From contig NZ_JAERRF010000002.1 of the NCBI RefSeq assembly GCF_016741875.1, forward strand, positions 248,001-312,000: a DNA stretch of 64,000 nucleotides, written 5' to 3'. The position numbers and the translations under genes are program-made. Shown here in pieces: positions 9,416-18,266 of the stretch; position 1 is the stretch's first letter, and every line of letters starts with the position of its first letter. Origin of the DNA: Streptomyces coffeae. GTDB lineage: Bacteria; Actinomycetota; Actinomycetes; Streptomycetales; Streptomycetaceae. The notes under the pieces are model-generated. The model did no database searches. It was not told the DNA's origin and saw only the letters and a list, made by a program, of their open reading frames with translations.

Positions 9416-9871
9416 GTGTCATTCGATGGGGAATGGAGTGGGCTGCGTGCCGAGGCGGCGTCCCGGATGCGGATCAACAGCGCGAGGAAAGGCTCACCGG
9501 GCGAGGATTCGGGCGATCTGGTGGTGCGCCAGGACGATCTGGGGCGGGTCGGCCATGAGGCGTTCTTACTCCACGCCCGCCTGAAGAAGGCGGGCGATAT
9601 GACCCGTGGGGCGAAGGACGACGGCGCGACGGCCAAGGCCGCGAGTGCGCTCGGCGCGCACCACTTCAGCATGGGTGATGCCCTCACCACCATGGCCACG
9701 ATGTGGAACGACCAACTGAAGACGCTGCTCCAGGCGTGCGCTCATATCTCCAACGGTCTCGACTACACGAAGAAGTCGCAATCCCATACGGACAAAGAGA
9801 TCGGCGCTTCCCTGACGCATCGGAACGGAAGCGCCGTGTCGGTTTCCGAGATCTCCCGCTACTACCGGTAG
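9416..9871 (+). CDS. Small WXG100-like (ESX/type VII-associated) protein
   Basis: This is a 151-residue helical protein without signal peptide or membrane segment. Its central part (MWNDQLKTLLQACAHISNGL) has the spacing of hydrophobic residues and the W typical of WXG100/ESX proteins seen upstream of large Streptomyces effectors. The GTG at 9416 was chosen because GGGGAG ends five bases before it; the longer frame from 9098 is low-complexity and unlike protein. It is 15 bases upstream of the DUF6571-like gene and surely cotranscribed. It probably acts as chaperone or partner for that protein. A type VII secretion machine is not present in the window. Confidence 0.75.
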   Translation: MSFDGEWSGLRAEAASRMRINSARKGSPGEDSGDLVVRQDDLGRVGHEAFLLHARLKKAGDMTRGAKDDGATAKAASALGAHHFSMGDALTTMATMWNDQLKTLLQACAHISNGLDYTKKSQSHTDKEIGASLTHRNGSAVSVSEISRYYR

Positions 9872-9886
9872 AGGGGGCGGACGACC

Positions 9887-12163
9887 ATGGCCCGTTTGAC
9901 GTTTGACGACCTTTATCACGTCTCCTTCAAGAGTCTCGGCACGGCGGCCGACGACTGGAAGGAGATGGTGGACCAACTGGACACGCTGGCCACGGATGCC
10001 AAGGACGGCTTGGTCAAGCAGTCCGAAGCGGCGCGCTGGGCGGGTCTGACCGCCGATGTCACCCGGCCGTTCGTCCGCAAGACCGGGAAGGAATTCCGGG
10101 ACGCGCACGCCGAGGCGAAAGCCATCTGGAGCATGCTCCGGGACGCGCATACGGACTTGGTGAAGATCCAGTCGGTTCTGAAGACAGCCGTGGACGTCGA
10201 GGCCAAGAAATGGCACATCCGAGTGACCGGACTGGACGACGGTACGGTTTCGTGCGTGGTTGTGGGACAGCGAGGGGACACGAACCAGGAGACGCCGAAA
10301 CAGGCCGATGCGCGGGAGGCCCTGGAGAGCAAGATCAACGCTCTCATCGCGCAGGCGGACGAGATCGACAATTCCGTGACCCGTGCGCTGAAGAAGATCC
10401 ACGGCGGTGACAGCCACAACTTCGGCCACACGACATACGATTCGCTGGATGACGCGCAGGCGAAGCGGGCCGTTGAGCTGGCCAGGCAGGCCCTCAAACC
10501 CGGCAAGGCGTGGGAGGACCAGCTCAACAAGACAGAGTTGGCCGAGCTCAAGCAGCTGCTCGCGGGTAACTACAAGGACCGTGAGTTCGCCGTCGACTTC
10601 TACCGGTCACTGGGCCCCAGGGACGCCTTGAGCTTCCAGGAGCAGATCGCGCTCGGCGCCCCGGCGGATGGCGACAAGGCGCGATTCAAACTGGCCCACA
10701 GCATTCAGGTCAGCATGGGCGAGGCATTGGCGACGGCGACCCGACACCCGAGCGGAAGGGACGACCCCAACACCGCCTTTCGCGAGGACAAGGACTATCT
10801 CGGGAAGTCATGGGTGAGCGAGTTGAAGAGGGTAGGAAAGGGGTATCTGCCGTCCGATCCGTGGGGAAGGGTCGATGGTGTCCGTGGCTATCAGGTCCTC
10901 TCCACCCTGCTGCGCCACGGGAAGTACGACAAGGACTTCCTCGTCCCCATTGCGCAGGACATGGTCACCTTGGACCGCAAGAACCCGAACGAGTGGGTGT
11001 GGGCCGAGAGGCCCGGCGGGGAGCGGGAGTACCGCCTCAATCTCGACAAGAAGGGCGGCCTCGGGTGGGATCCCATTCCGGGACTCCTCGAAGGTCTCGG
11101 CCACAGCCCCGAGGCGTCGACGGAGTTCTTCCACGGGTCCACGGGTGGCGGGAAGGATGACGGGCTCGAGAAGCTCCGCAATCTGGACTACTTCCTCGGT
11201 GACAAGGAGGGGAAGAACCATCGTTGGTGGGTCGCGGACGAGGCGACGGACATCTTCGGCGTGGGCGCCAAGGGCGCGGACTACGGCAAGGAAGCGCTGG
11301 GCCATGCGCTGGAGTCCGCGACATCCGGGCGGCCGTACGACAGCGCCGGCCCCGCGAAGGACCACACTCTGGAGCAGGCCGAGTTGTTCAGCACCGTGGC
11401 GAAGAAGGTGGCGGCGAACCCTGACCTCTTCAAGGGGGAGGGGGAGCTCGCGCCGATCGCGGGGAGTCTGGGCAATATGTCGGCGGAGTACATGCACGAT
11501 ATTCAGCGGGTGTATGCGGGTGGGGATGAGAGTGGCTACTTCAAGGACACGGGGGCGCCCGCTGACTTCGGGGGAGCCAAAGGGACACGCGTACTGGACA
11601 CTTTCCTGGGGACTGCCGCACAGGACCCTGAGGCGTACTCCACCATCACTCACGCACGACAAGCAGTGACAACCGAGGCTATGCGCGAGGCAATCGCACA
11701 GCGCACCGATGACGAGAGCCTTGGAGAGGTCGGCGCGAGAGCTTCGCAGCCCGGCGGCAGGATTGCCGACATCGCCGCCGAGGGGCGGGCCGATGCCATC
11801 GCCGCCGCCGATGACAGTGTCGAGAAGGCCGAGGAGTACAACGAGAAACTGACCAACACCGACAAGTGGGTCGGACGGTTCCTCGACCTCGGCACGGGCT
11901 ACGTTCCAATTGCCGGAGACATCGTCGGCTGGGCCACCGAGGACATCCGTGAGTCAGTCCTCGAGCATAAATTCAAGGATCCGGAAGAAGCAGCCCGGCA
12001 GGTCGAGGAGAACCGGGGGGCGTACCTGAAAGATGAGCGCGAACGGACGGCGCAGGCAGCCAAGCGAGCGTTCTTGAGTGCGGCAAAAAAGGCCGGACTT
12101 GACCCTTGCAGCCCTGGCGTCGAGGGCGCCGCCGACGATGTCTACGACGCCACCATCGAATGA
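9887..12163 (+). CDS. Large WXG100/DUF6571-like protein, possible type VII-linked effector or scaffold
   Basis: This 758-residue soluble protein starts with a helical LXG/WXG-like region (about 1-110) and continues with the central fold I recall as DUF6571 (LLRHGKYDKDFL, DPIPGLLEGLGHSPEA, NLDYFLGDKEGKNHRWW). The C-terminal region contains LDLGTGYVPIAGDIVGWATE, as in proteins handling or mimicking pore-forming segments. No known toxin catalytic motif was identified. The start ATG has GAGGGGGCGG upstream. Codon third positions are less GC-rich than in neighbours, suggesting recent acquisition. Homologues usually sit behind a small WXG100 gene, as here. Confidence 0.75.
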   Translation: MARLTFDDLYHVSFKSLGTAADDWKEMVDQLDTLATDAKDGLVKQSEAARWAGLTADVTRPFVRKTGKEFRDAHAEAKAIWSMLRDAHTDLVKIQSVLKTAVDVEAKKWHIRVTGLDDGTVSCVVVGQRGDTNQETPKQADAREALESKINALIAQADEIDNSVTRALKKIHGGDSHNFGHTTYDSLDDAQAKRAVELARQALKPGKAWEDQLNKTELAELKQLLAGNYKDREFAVDFYRSLGPRDALSFQEQIALGAPADGDKARFKLAHSIQVSMGEALATATRHPSGRDDPNTAFREDKDYLGKSWVSELKRVGKGYLPSDPWGRVDGVRGYQVLSTLLRHGKYDKDFLVPIAQDMVTLDRKNPNEWVWAERPGGEREYRLNLDKKGGLGWDPIPGLLEGLGHSPEASTEFFHGSTGGGKDDGLEKLRNLDYFLGDKEGKNHRWWVADEATDIFGVGAKGADYGKEALGHALESATSGRPYDSAGPAKDHTLEQAELFSTVAKKVAANPDLFKGEGELAPIAGSLGNMSAEYMHDIQRVYAGGDESGYFKDTGAPADFGGAKGTRVLDTFLGTAAQDPEAYSTITHARQAVTTEAMREAIAQRTDDESLGEVGARASQPGGRIADIAAEGRADAIAAADDSVEKAEEYNEKLTNTDKWVGRFLDLGTGYVPIAGDIVGWATEDIRESVLEHKFKDPEEAARQVEENRGAYLKDERERTAQAAKRAFLSAAKKAGLDPCSPGVEGAADDVYDATIE

Positions 12164-12194
12164 AGTATCCCAGGGAAGAGGGCCGTTCTTGAAT

Positions 12195-12830
12195 ATGCCG
12201 TTCAGTTCATTGAATAGTCACGGAAGAGCATTAGCCGCCGCCCTGGCCCTGGTGATCATAGGTGCCGGGACATGGTGGGCCATCACCTCCGCACGCTCGG
12301 AGGATGCCATCAGAGTCCCCACACGGGTCTGCAAGGACCGCATCTCCGGAAGGGAGATCGCACCGCTGCTTCCCACTAAAGGTGATGAAATCGAGGAGGA
12401 AGAAGTCGGGTTCACCATCACGGGCCCCGGCGGCAGTTGCCAACTCAAGGTCGGTGACCAAGATGCGCTTGTCGTCTATTCTCACGGCACGGAGAAGTCT
12501 TCCCGCGAACGCATCCAGAGCAAAGGGATTCCGGCCTCCCTCGGAGATGCCTACGGATATCTGTCCGACGAGGGAGAGATCTCCCTCTCCATCTCCTGCG
12601 CGTCATCAGCTCCAGTAGGTGATAAGGACCGCCTCGTCGTCGGTACCTACGCCTCCGTGGTGCAGAGCAACGTCAGGGCCAGCGGCGAACCCAACAAGTC
12701 GACCAAGGGGCTTCGCGCCCTGTCCGCGTTCACCGCGCAGGCGGCGCGCGACCTCGCTCAGGACTGGTTCAAATGCCCCGGCGCCGACCGGCTCCCCGAC
12801 GGCCCCGTCACCATCCACTGGGAGAGGTAG
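12195..12830 (+). CDS. Single-pass membrane protein of the WXG100/DUF6571 cluster
   Basis: This 211-residue protein has a short cytoplasmic start, one membrane span (ALAAALALVIIGAGTWWAI, about residues 13-31) and an external domain containing several Cys residues. The ribosome site GGAAGAGGG (12174-12182) could serve ATG 12195 or the in-frame TTG at 12189; I report the ATG. The gene is 31 bases downstream of the large DUF6571-like gene, so it is likely an accessory or immunity-type partner. The function is not known. Its 3' end overlaps the next gene on the other strand by 23 bases. Confidence 0.7.
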   Translation: MPFSSLNSHGRALAAALALVIIGAGTWWAITSARSEDAIRVPTRVCKDRISGREIAPLLPTKGDEIEEEEVGFTITGPGGSCQLKVGDQDALVVYSHGTEKSSRERIQSKGIPASLGDAYGYLSDEGEISLSISCASSAPVGDKDRLVVGTYASVVQSNVRASGEPNKSTKGLRALSAFTAQAARDLAQDWFKCPGADRLPDGPVTIHWER

Positions 12831-13299
12831 CCGACGAACCGCCCCGCGGGCACGGCAACTCCGGGGCGGTGTGGTTCGGGGAGCAGGTGACCAGGGCCAG
12901 GGAGAGGAAGGACGAACGGCCCAGGTAGAAGCCGAACGAGATGTCCCCGCCGTGGGTCAGGCGCTCCGCGGCCGTGGTGACCAGGCGGGCCAGCCGGGCG
13001 GTGTCGGCTTCTTGCTGGGAGAGGAAGCCGGGGGCGTGTTCGGTGAGTTCGCGGCCCAGCCAGGCCGCCGCGTCCTTCGGTTCCTCGAAGGTCGCGCGGA
13101 TCGCGCGGGGTGACTTGAGCAGCCAGTGGGCCGTTTCCATCGGGGGCAGCTCGGAGCGCCGGAAGGTCTCGACGAGCGACCGGTAGTACTCCTCGTCCTC
13201 CGCTGTGACGGGCGGCCGGGGGCGGTCCGGCAGGCGGCGGCGCGCCTCCCTGTCGAACAGTTCCTTCTCGCCCAGCCACAAGTACGCGTGGAAGTGCAC
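12808..13299 (-). CDS. Conserved hypothetical protein
   Basis: This 163-residue soluble protein starts at a GTG (13299) with GGGAA a short distance upstream. It has codon use typical of the genome and a mixed alpha/beta pattern, but no motif that I recognise. The C-terminal 25 residues are low-complexity and overlap both the end of the convergent membrane-protein gene and a hairpin at 12838-12870, so the true stop may be affected by a sequence change. It lies downstream of the DUF427 gene on the same strand and may be cotranscribed. Confidence 0.55.
   Translation of the reverse strand: MHFHAYLWLGEKELFDREARRRLPDRPRPPVTAEDEEYYRSLVETFRRSELPPMETAHWLLKSPRAIRATFEEPKDAAAWLGRELTEHAPGFLSQQEADTARLARLVTTAAERLTHGGDISFGFYLGRSSFLSLALVTCSPNHTAPELPCPRGGSSATSPSGW
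12838..12870. terminator. Hairpin downstream of the WXG100 cluster
   Basis: Perfect 9-base arms ACCGCCCCG (12838-12846) and CGGGGCGGT (12862-12870) with a 15-base loop lie eight bases after the stop of the membrane-protein gene. They probably end the plus-strand transcript. The hairpin sits inside the 3' coding part of the opposite gene. Confidence 0.55.
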
Positions 13300-13368
13300 G
13301 CGACAGCCGTTCCCGGCGCCGAGCCCGCGAAAGGCCCCTGTTGGGGTGACAACGGCCGACGACCGTCG

Positions 13369-13764
13369 TCACTCCTCCACGGTGATCTCCGCGACCGTGT
13401 CGTAGAACGACAGATGGTTCTTGATCTCCGCCACCGCGTCGGTCGGCTGCGGATACGCCCAGACCACATCCGGTCGCAGTTCGCCTCCGCTCTTCGCGCC
13501 GATGAACGTCCAGTACGCCGCCTCGCCCTTGAAGGGGCAGGTGGTCGTGGTGTCGGTCGGCTCGAAGAGGGTCAGGTCCACATCTTCCGGTGGCAGGTAG
13601 TAGCGCACCGGGAGACCCGTCTCATGAACGAGCAGCGGGCGGTTGGACTCGGCGACGGCCTGGCCGTCGATCGTGACCTTGACGCGCTGCGAGCCGCGGA
13701 CCACATCCACGCGGTGCCCGCCGCTGCCACTGCCGGTCGTGGGGTGGGGTGCGTGGGTCGACAT
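13369..13764 (-). CDS. DUF427 family protein
   Basis: This 131-residue protein shows the DUF427 core (NRPLLVHETGLPVRYYLP, then TCPFKGEAAYW). The family is widespread in actinobacteria and fungi, folds as a small beta barrel, and has no assigned reaction. The ATG at 13764 was preferred to the frame start at 13872 because GAGGAGG lies eight bases upstream and the longer N-terminus is only a charged repeat. That upstream section (about 13780-13812) holds a 9-base repeat CTCGGATTT/CTCGGACTC. It is the first gene before the hypothetical protein on the same strand. Confidence 0.85.
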   Translation of the reverse strand: MSTHAPHPTTGSGSGGHRVDVVRGSQRVKVTIDGQAVAESNRPLLVHETGLPVRYYLPPEDVDLTLFEPTDTTTTCPFKGEAAYWTFIGAKSGGELRPDVVWAYPQPTDAVAEIKNHLSFYDTVAEITVEE

Positions 13765-13919
13765 GACCACGTCCTCCTCGGATTTCTCGGATTTCTCGGA
13801 CTCCTCGGATGGTTCCGCACTCAGTGCGTTCCGCACACGGTGCTTTCCGCGCTCAGTGCGTTCCGTACTCACCTGAACGTACGGCCGAGTGCGCGCATTC
13901 CAGCCCGTTACACACCCGC

Positions 13920-14468
13920 CTACACACCCGCCGTGTCGTCCGCCCTGTCGTCCTCACGTGGCCAGGCGCGGCCCTCGCGCGTCTCCACCTCGCGGTTGAA
14001 CCGCGTCAGCATCTCCTCGAAGCGGGCCACCTCCTCCTCCGCCCAGCCCTCCAGGATCCCGGCCAGGGCGGCCCGGCGGCGGTCGCGTTCGGCGGTGAAG
14101 CGGTCGGCGCCCAGGGTGGTGGCGCGGAGTTTGCGGGCGAGGCCGCCGTCCGGGTCCGGGATGCGCTCCAGGAGGCCGCTGCGGACCAGGGTTCCGGTCT
14201 GGCGGTTGACGGTCGAGACGTCCAGGTGGAACGCGTCGGCGAGCTGGCCGATGGACATCGCGCCCTCCGCGTCCAGCCGGGAGAGGAGGAAATACGCGGA
14301 GCGGTCCAGGCGGTCCGGGCCGCACCGGTCCACCCCTGCCTCGGTCCCACCAGCTCCGCCGGCGCCGGCTCCGTCGGCGCCGGCCGCCCCCGCGGCCTTG
14401 CGCTCCCGGGGCGTGAACACATGGCATCGGGCGACCAGCATCAGCTCGCGTTCCAGTCGCTCCAGCAC
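13920..14468 (-). CDS. MarR-family transcriptional regulator of the divergent MFS exporter
   Basis: This 182-residue winged-helix protein shows the MarR recognition region (SIGQLADAFHLDVSTVNRQTGTLVRSGLLER). It has an Ala/Gly-rich insertion at about residues 27-45. It starts at GTG 14468 behind a strong GAGGAGGAAGC site. It is transcribed away from the MFS exporter gene, with a 13-base-arm palindrome in between, the standard arrangement for a repressor that senses a drug or phenolic ligand and controls both itself and the pump. Confidence 0.88.
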   Translation of the reverse strand: MLERLERELMLVARCHVFTPRERKAAGAAGADGAGAGGAGGTEAGVDRCGPDRLDRSAYFLLSRLDAEGAMSIGQLADAFHLDVSTVNRQTGTLVRSGLLERIPDPDGGLARKLRATTLGADRFTAERDRRRAALAGILEGWAEEEVARFEEMLTRFNREVETREGRAWPREDDRADDTAGV

Positions 14469-14507
14469 GCTTCCTCCTCACCGCCCCCGTACTCCTCCTT
14501 GGCAATA

Positions 14508-14536
14508 TGCATCGTACACATCGTGTGTAGGATGCA
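14508..14536. promoter_or_regulatory. MarR operator, 13-bp-arm palindrome
   Basis: The left arm TGCATCGTACACA (14508-14520) and right arm TGTGTAGGATGCA (14524-14536) match at 12 of 13 positions around TCG. The element sits 40-70 bases from both divergent starts, where it would cover both promoters. Confidence 0.8.
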
Positions 14537-14580
14537 CATCATTCGTTGTCCCGTGAACTTGTTTGGAGGCGGGCACCCGC

Positions 14581-16938
14581 ATGCCCCAGTCAGCCCCCAC
14601 CCGCGTCGAGGAGCCTCAGAGCGCCGCGTCGCCGGGCTCGCCGCTTCCGCGCGAGGTCGGCGGCGGCTTCGTGGCCGTCCTCGCGTTCTGCGGTATCGCC
14701 GTCTCGGTGATGCAGACGCTGGTCGTCCCGCTGGTGACCGATCTGCCCCAGCTGCTGCACACCACCAGCTCGAACGCGTCCTGGGTGATCACCGCCACGC
14801 TGCTCGCGGGCGCCGTCGCCACCCCCGTGATGGGGCGGCTCGGCGATATGTTCGGCAAGCGCCGGATCCTGATGGTCGCCCTGGCGCTGCTGGTCATCGG
14901 CTCGCTGACCTGCGCCGTCACCTCCGACCTTGTGGTGATGGTGGTCGGACGTGCCATCCAGGGCGGGGCGATGGGCGCCATCCCGCTCGGCATCAGCATC
15001 ATGCGGGACGAGCTGCCGCCGCAGAAGCTGGGCTCCGCGATGGCCCTGATGAGTTCGTCGCTGGGGATCGGCGGTGCGCTCGGGCTTCCGGCCGCCGCGT
15101 TCGTCGCCCAGCACACCAACTGGCATGTGCTGTTCTACGGGGCCGCGGGGATAGGCGCGGTCGCGATCGCGCTGGTGCTGGCCGTCGTCCCGGAGTCCAG
15201 CGTCCGCACCCCCAGCCGCTTCGACTTCATCGGCGCGATCGGTCTGTCCGCCGGACTGCTCTGCCTGCTGCTGCCGATCACCAAGGGCGCCGACTGGGGC
15301 TGGGCGAGCGGCACCACCCTCGGGCTGTTCGGGGCCTCCGTGGTGATCCTGGTCCTGTGGGGCCTGATCGAGCTGCGCACCACGAACCCACTGGTCGATC
15401 TGCGCACCACCGCACGCCGTCAGGTGCTGCTGACCAACCTCGCCTCGATCATGGTCGGCTTCTCCTTCTACGCGATGTCGCTGATCCTCCCGCAGCTGCT
15501 GCAACTGCCGGAGGCCACCGGCTACGGGCTCGGCCAGTCGATGGTCATGGCCGGGCTGTACGTGGCGCCGATGGGCGTGGCGATGATGGTCGTCTCCCCG
15601 CTGTCCGCGCGGATCAACGCCGCGAGCGGCCCCAAGGTGTCCCTGATGCTGGGGCTGGTCGTGATCGCCGCGACCTACGGCGCGGGCACCGTGATGATGG
15701 ACCACGTCTGGCAGATCGTGGTGCTGTCCACCGCGCTCGGTGTCGGTGTCGGGATCGCGTACTCGGCCATGCCGACCCTGATCATCAGTGCCGTTCCGGC
15801 CGGTGAGACGGGGGCGGCCAATGGGCTCAACACCCTGATGCGGTCCATCGGCATGTCCACCTCCAGCGCGGTGGTGGGTGTGATCCTGGCGCACCGGACC
15901 ACCAGCTTCGGCGGTGTTCCGCTGCCGAACACGGACGGGTTCAAGACGTCGTTCGCCGTGGCGTGCGCCGCCGCGGTCGCTGGTCTGCTGATCGCCCTCC
16001 TCCTGCCCGCGCGGCACCGGACCGCCGTCGCTCCGGGGAACCCCGCGGCCGCCTCCGAGCCGCGGGACGTGAGCGATGCCGACGAGGCCGACACAAAGGC
16101 CGGTATCGAGACCCAGGCGGAGGCAGAGGCGGAGACGGAGGCCGGGCCCGTCGTGCCCGAGCCCCTCACCGGCCGCCTCGTCCACGGCCGCGTCCTCGGC
16201 CCCGGCGACGTTCCGCTCATCGACGCCGCCATCACCCTCATCGACACCGGCGGTCAGCAGCTCGGACGTACGGCCAGCGGCGACGACGGCCGTTACCGCG
16301 TCGCCGTCCCCGACGCCGGGAACGTCGTCCTCATCGGCTCCGCCCCCGGCCACCGCCCGCAGGCCGCCACCCTGCTGGTGGCGGACCAGCCGGTGGTCTG
16401 CGATCTGCGGCTGACCGGTGGCGGCACCGGGCTCACCGGTGCGGCGCGGACCACCGGCGGGGAGCCGCTGGCCGGGGCGACCGTGACCGCGACCGGACCC
16501 GACGGAGCGGTGGCGGGCGCGGCCACGGCCGACGAGAAGGGCGAGTTCACGCTGCCGGAGCTGGCCCCCGGGACGTACACCGTGACCCTGGCCGCCGACG
16601 GACACCGTCCGCATGCCACCCAGGTGGAGCTGACCGGTGGCGAGCCGGTGCGGGTGGACGCGGAGCTGCGGCCCGCCGCCCGGGTCCGCGGCACCGTACG
16701 CGGACGGGGCGGGCGGCCGCTGGAGGACGCGCGGGTCTCGCTGCTGGATTCCTCGGGGGACGTCGTCGGGCAGTTCATCACCGGCGAGGACGGGGCGTTC
16801 GGCTTCGAGGGCCTCACCGGTGAGCACTACACGGTGGTGGCGGGCGGTTACGCACCGTCGACCCGGCCGGTCACGGTCGGCGGTGCGGAGCCCGCGGAGG
16901 CCCGGGACGTCGACTTCCTGCTGACCCACGGCCGCTAG
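14581..16938 (+). CDS. MFS multidrug exporter (EmrB/QacA type) with three C-terminal carboxypeptidase-regulatory-like domains
   Basis: This 785-residue protein has about fourteen membrane spans in residues 1-485, with the DHA2 drug:proton antiporter signatures (GRLGDMFGKRR loop, VGRAIQGGAMGAIPLG). After an acidic linker it carries three beta-sandwich repeats of roughly 85 residues (starting near GRLVHGRVLGPG, TGAARTTGGEPLAGA and RVRGTVRGRGGRPLEDA) of the CarboxypepD_reg type. Such domains usually mediate protein or surface binding and are unusual on an exporter. The ATG at 14581 follows TTGGAGG. Expression is probably controlled by the divergent MarR protein. Confidence 0.88.
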   Translation: MPQSAPTRVEEPQSAASPGSPLPREVGGGFVAVLAFCGIAVSVMQTLVVPLVTDLPQLLHTTSSNASWVITATLLAGAVATPVMGRLGDMFGKRRILMVALALLVIGSLTCAVTSDLVVMVVGRAIQGGAMGAIPLGISIMRDELPPQKLGSAMALMSSSLGIGGALGLPAAAFVAQHTNWHVLFYGAAGIGAVAIALVLAVVPESSVRTPSRFDFIGAIGLSAGLLCLLLPITKGADWGWASGTTLGLFGASVVILVLWGLIELRTTNPLVDLRTTARRQVLLTNLASIMVGFSFYAMSLILPQLLQLPEATGYGLGQSMVMAGLYVAPMGVAMMVVSPLSARINAASGPKVSLMLGLVVIAATYGAGTVMMDHVWQIVVLSTALGVGVGIAYSAMPTLIISAVPAGETGAANGLNTLMRSIGMSTSSAVVGVILAHRTTSFGGVPLPNTDGFKTSFAVACAAAVAGLLIALLLPARHRTAVAPGNPAAASEPRDVSDADEADTKAGIETQAEAEAETEAGPVVPEPLTGRLVHGRVLGPGDVPLIDAAITLIDTGGQQLGRTASGDDGRYRVAVPDAGNVVLIGSAPGHRPQAATLLVADQPVVCDLRLTGGGTGLTGAARTTGGEPLAGATVTATGPDGAVAGAATADEKGEFTLPELAPGTYTVTLAADGHRPHATQVELTGGEPVRVDAELRPAARVRGTVRGRGGRPLEDARVSLLDSSGDVVGQFITGEDGAFGFEGLTGEHYTVVAGGYAPSTRPVTVGGAEPAEARDVDFLLTHGR

Positions 16939-16982
16939 CCGACCCCGGCAGCCGGGGCCCCAACATCCGGAACACACGAATC

Positions 16983-17022
16983 AGCACACGGTGCGGCGCC
17001 CCCGGGCCCCGCACCGTGTGCT
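16983..17022. terminator. Bidirectional terminator between MFS gene and small protein gene
   Basis: Perfect 14-base arms AGCACACGGTGCGG (16983-16996) and CCGCACCGTGTGCT (17009-17022) with a 12-base loop lie between two convergent genes, reaching the stop codon of the minus-strand gene. Confidence 0.85.
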
Positions 17023-17264
17023 CATTCCGCGTCTTCCTCCTCGGGCAGGCTCTCCCATGCCTCGCCCTTGCGGAACAGCTCGTATCCCTCCTCGTCCGCA
17101 ATGGACTCCGCCTGCGCGCGGCTGCGGACGGAGATCTCGTACGTGTGGCTGTCGACCGTCGCGTGTACACCCTCGCCGTCGGTGATCGTTTCGATCGAGT
17201 GCGTCTCATAGATGACGCGCCCCGGCTCGGTCTTGCTCCAGACCACGTGCATGCTCACTGCCAT
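17022..17264 (-). CDS. Small hypothetical protein
   Basis: This 80-residue acidic protein has alternating beta strands and a helix (VIYETHSIETITDGEGVHATVDS), similar to short actinobacterial orphan proteins. No function is recognised. The ATG at 17264 was chosen because GGGAGTGGG precedes it; an alternative ATG at 17252 would give 76 residues. The gene stands alone between a strong bidirectional hairpin and the thioesterase promoter region. Confidence 0.65.
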   Translation of the reverse strand: MAVSMHVVWSKTEPGRVIYETHSIETITDGEGVHATVDSHTYEISVRSRAQAESIADEEGYELFRKGEAWESLPEEEDAE

Positions 17265-17449
17265 CGGACCCACTCCCGAAGACCAGTCCCCTGGTTTCAG
17301 GGTCTCACCTGCGCGCCCCGTCCACCTGGCCTGACCTGTCCCGCCGCTCAAGCCGCACGTTAGGGGGTTCCTGATACGAAGGCCGTGGTCGGTACGGAAG
17401 ACCGGTGGATCCCGGTCCCGCGAACCCTCGGCGGAAGGAACCGTTCACC

Positions 17450-18223
17450 ATGACGAGCATCGCCCGCGGCGCCGACACCTGGCTCAGGCGGTACGAGGAG
17501 GCCCCGGACAGCGCGATACGGCTGCTCTGCTTCCCCTACGCCGGAGGGTCGGCGAGCTACTTCCTCCCGGTGGCGAAGGCCCTGGCGCCGTCGGTCGAGG
17601 TGCAGGCGGTGCAGTACCCCGGGCGGCAGGACCGCCACCGGGAGCCGTGTCTGGACGATCTCCACGAGCTCGCCGACGCCGTCGTCGCCGCCGTCCAGGA
17701 GCGGTCCGGGATCTTCGACCGGCCGCTGGCGCTCTTCGGGCACAGCATGGGCGCGACGCTCGCGTACGAGGTGGCGCTGCGCCTGGAGGCGCGGGCCGGG
17801 GTGACGCCCGCCGTGCTGTTCGTCTCCGGGCGGCGCGCGCCGTCCACCGTGCGCGCCGAGACCGTGCACCAGCGAGACGACGACGGGGTGGTGCGCGAAC
17901 TGCGGCGGCTGAACGGGACGGACGGGGAGGTGTTCCGGAACGAGGAGCTGCTGCGGCTGGCAATGCCCGCGATCCGGGGCGACTACCACGCCATCGAGAC
18001 CTACCGCTGTGCCCCCGGGCAGCGGGTGAGCTGCCCGGTCACCGCGCTGACCGGGGATGCCGACCCGAGGACGACCATCGACGAGGTGCGGGCGTGGCAG
18101 CGGCACACCACCGGAAGCTTCGAGTACCAGGTGTTTCCCGGCGGGCACTTCTACCTCAACGACCAGGCACCCGCCGTGGTGAAGACGATCGCCGAGCGGC
18201 TGCGGACGCTGTCCGGGGCCTGA
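17450..18223 (+). CDS. Type II thioesterase (alpha/beta hydrolase)
   Basis: This 257-residue enzyme has the TEII signatures: LLCFPYAGGSASYF near residue 24, the nucleophile elbow GHSMG, the acid in GDADPRTT and the His in GGHFYL. Such enzymes hydrolyse stalled acyl groups from carrier proteins of polyketide or nonribosomal peptide synthetases, or release medium-chain acyl groups. The start ATG has GGAAGGA ten bases upstream. No PKS or NRPS gene occurs in the window, so this copy probably acts in trans on a distant cluster or housekeeping acyl carrier proteins. Confidence 0.88.
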   Translation: MTSIARGADTWLRRYEEAPDSAIRLLCFPYAGGSASYFLPVAKALAPSVEVQAVQYPGRQDRHREPCLDDLHELADAVVAAVQERSGIFDRPLALFGHSMGATLAYEVALRLEARAGVTPAVLFVSGRRAPSTVRAETVHQRDDDGVVRELRRLNGTDGEVFRNEELLRLAMPAIRGDYHAIETYRCAPGQRVSCPVTALTGDADPRTTIDEVRAWQRHTTGSFEYQVFPGGHFYLNDQAPAVVKTIAERLRTLSGA

Positions 18224-18266
18224 CCCGTGGCCATCAGACCCTGAGGCAGCGGCCATCAGACCTTGG

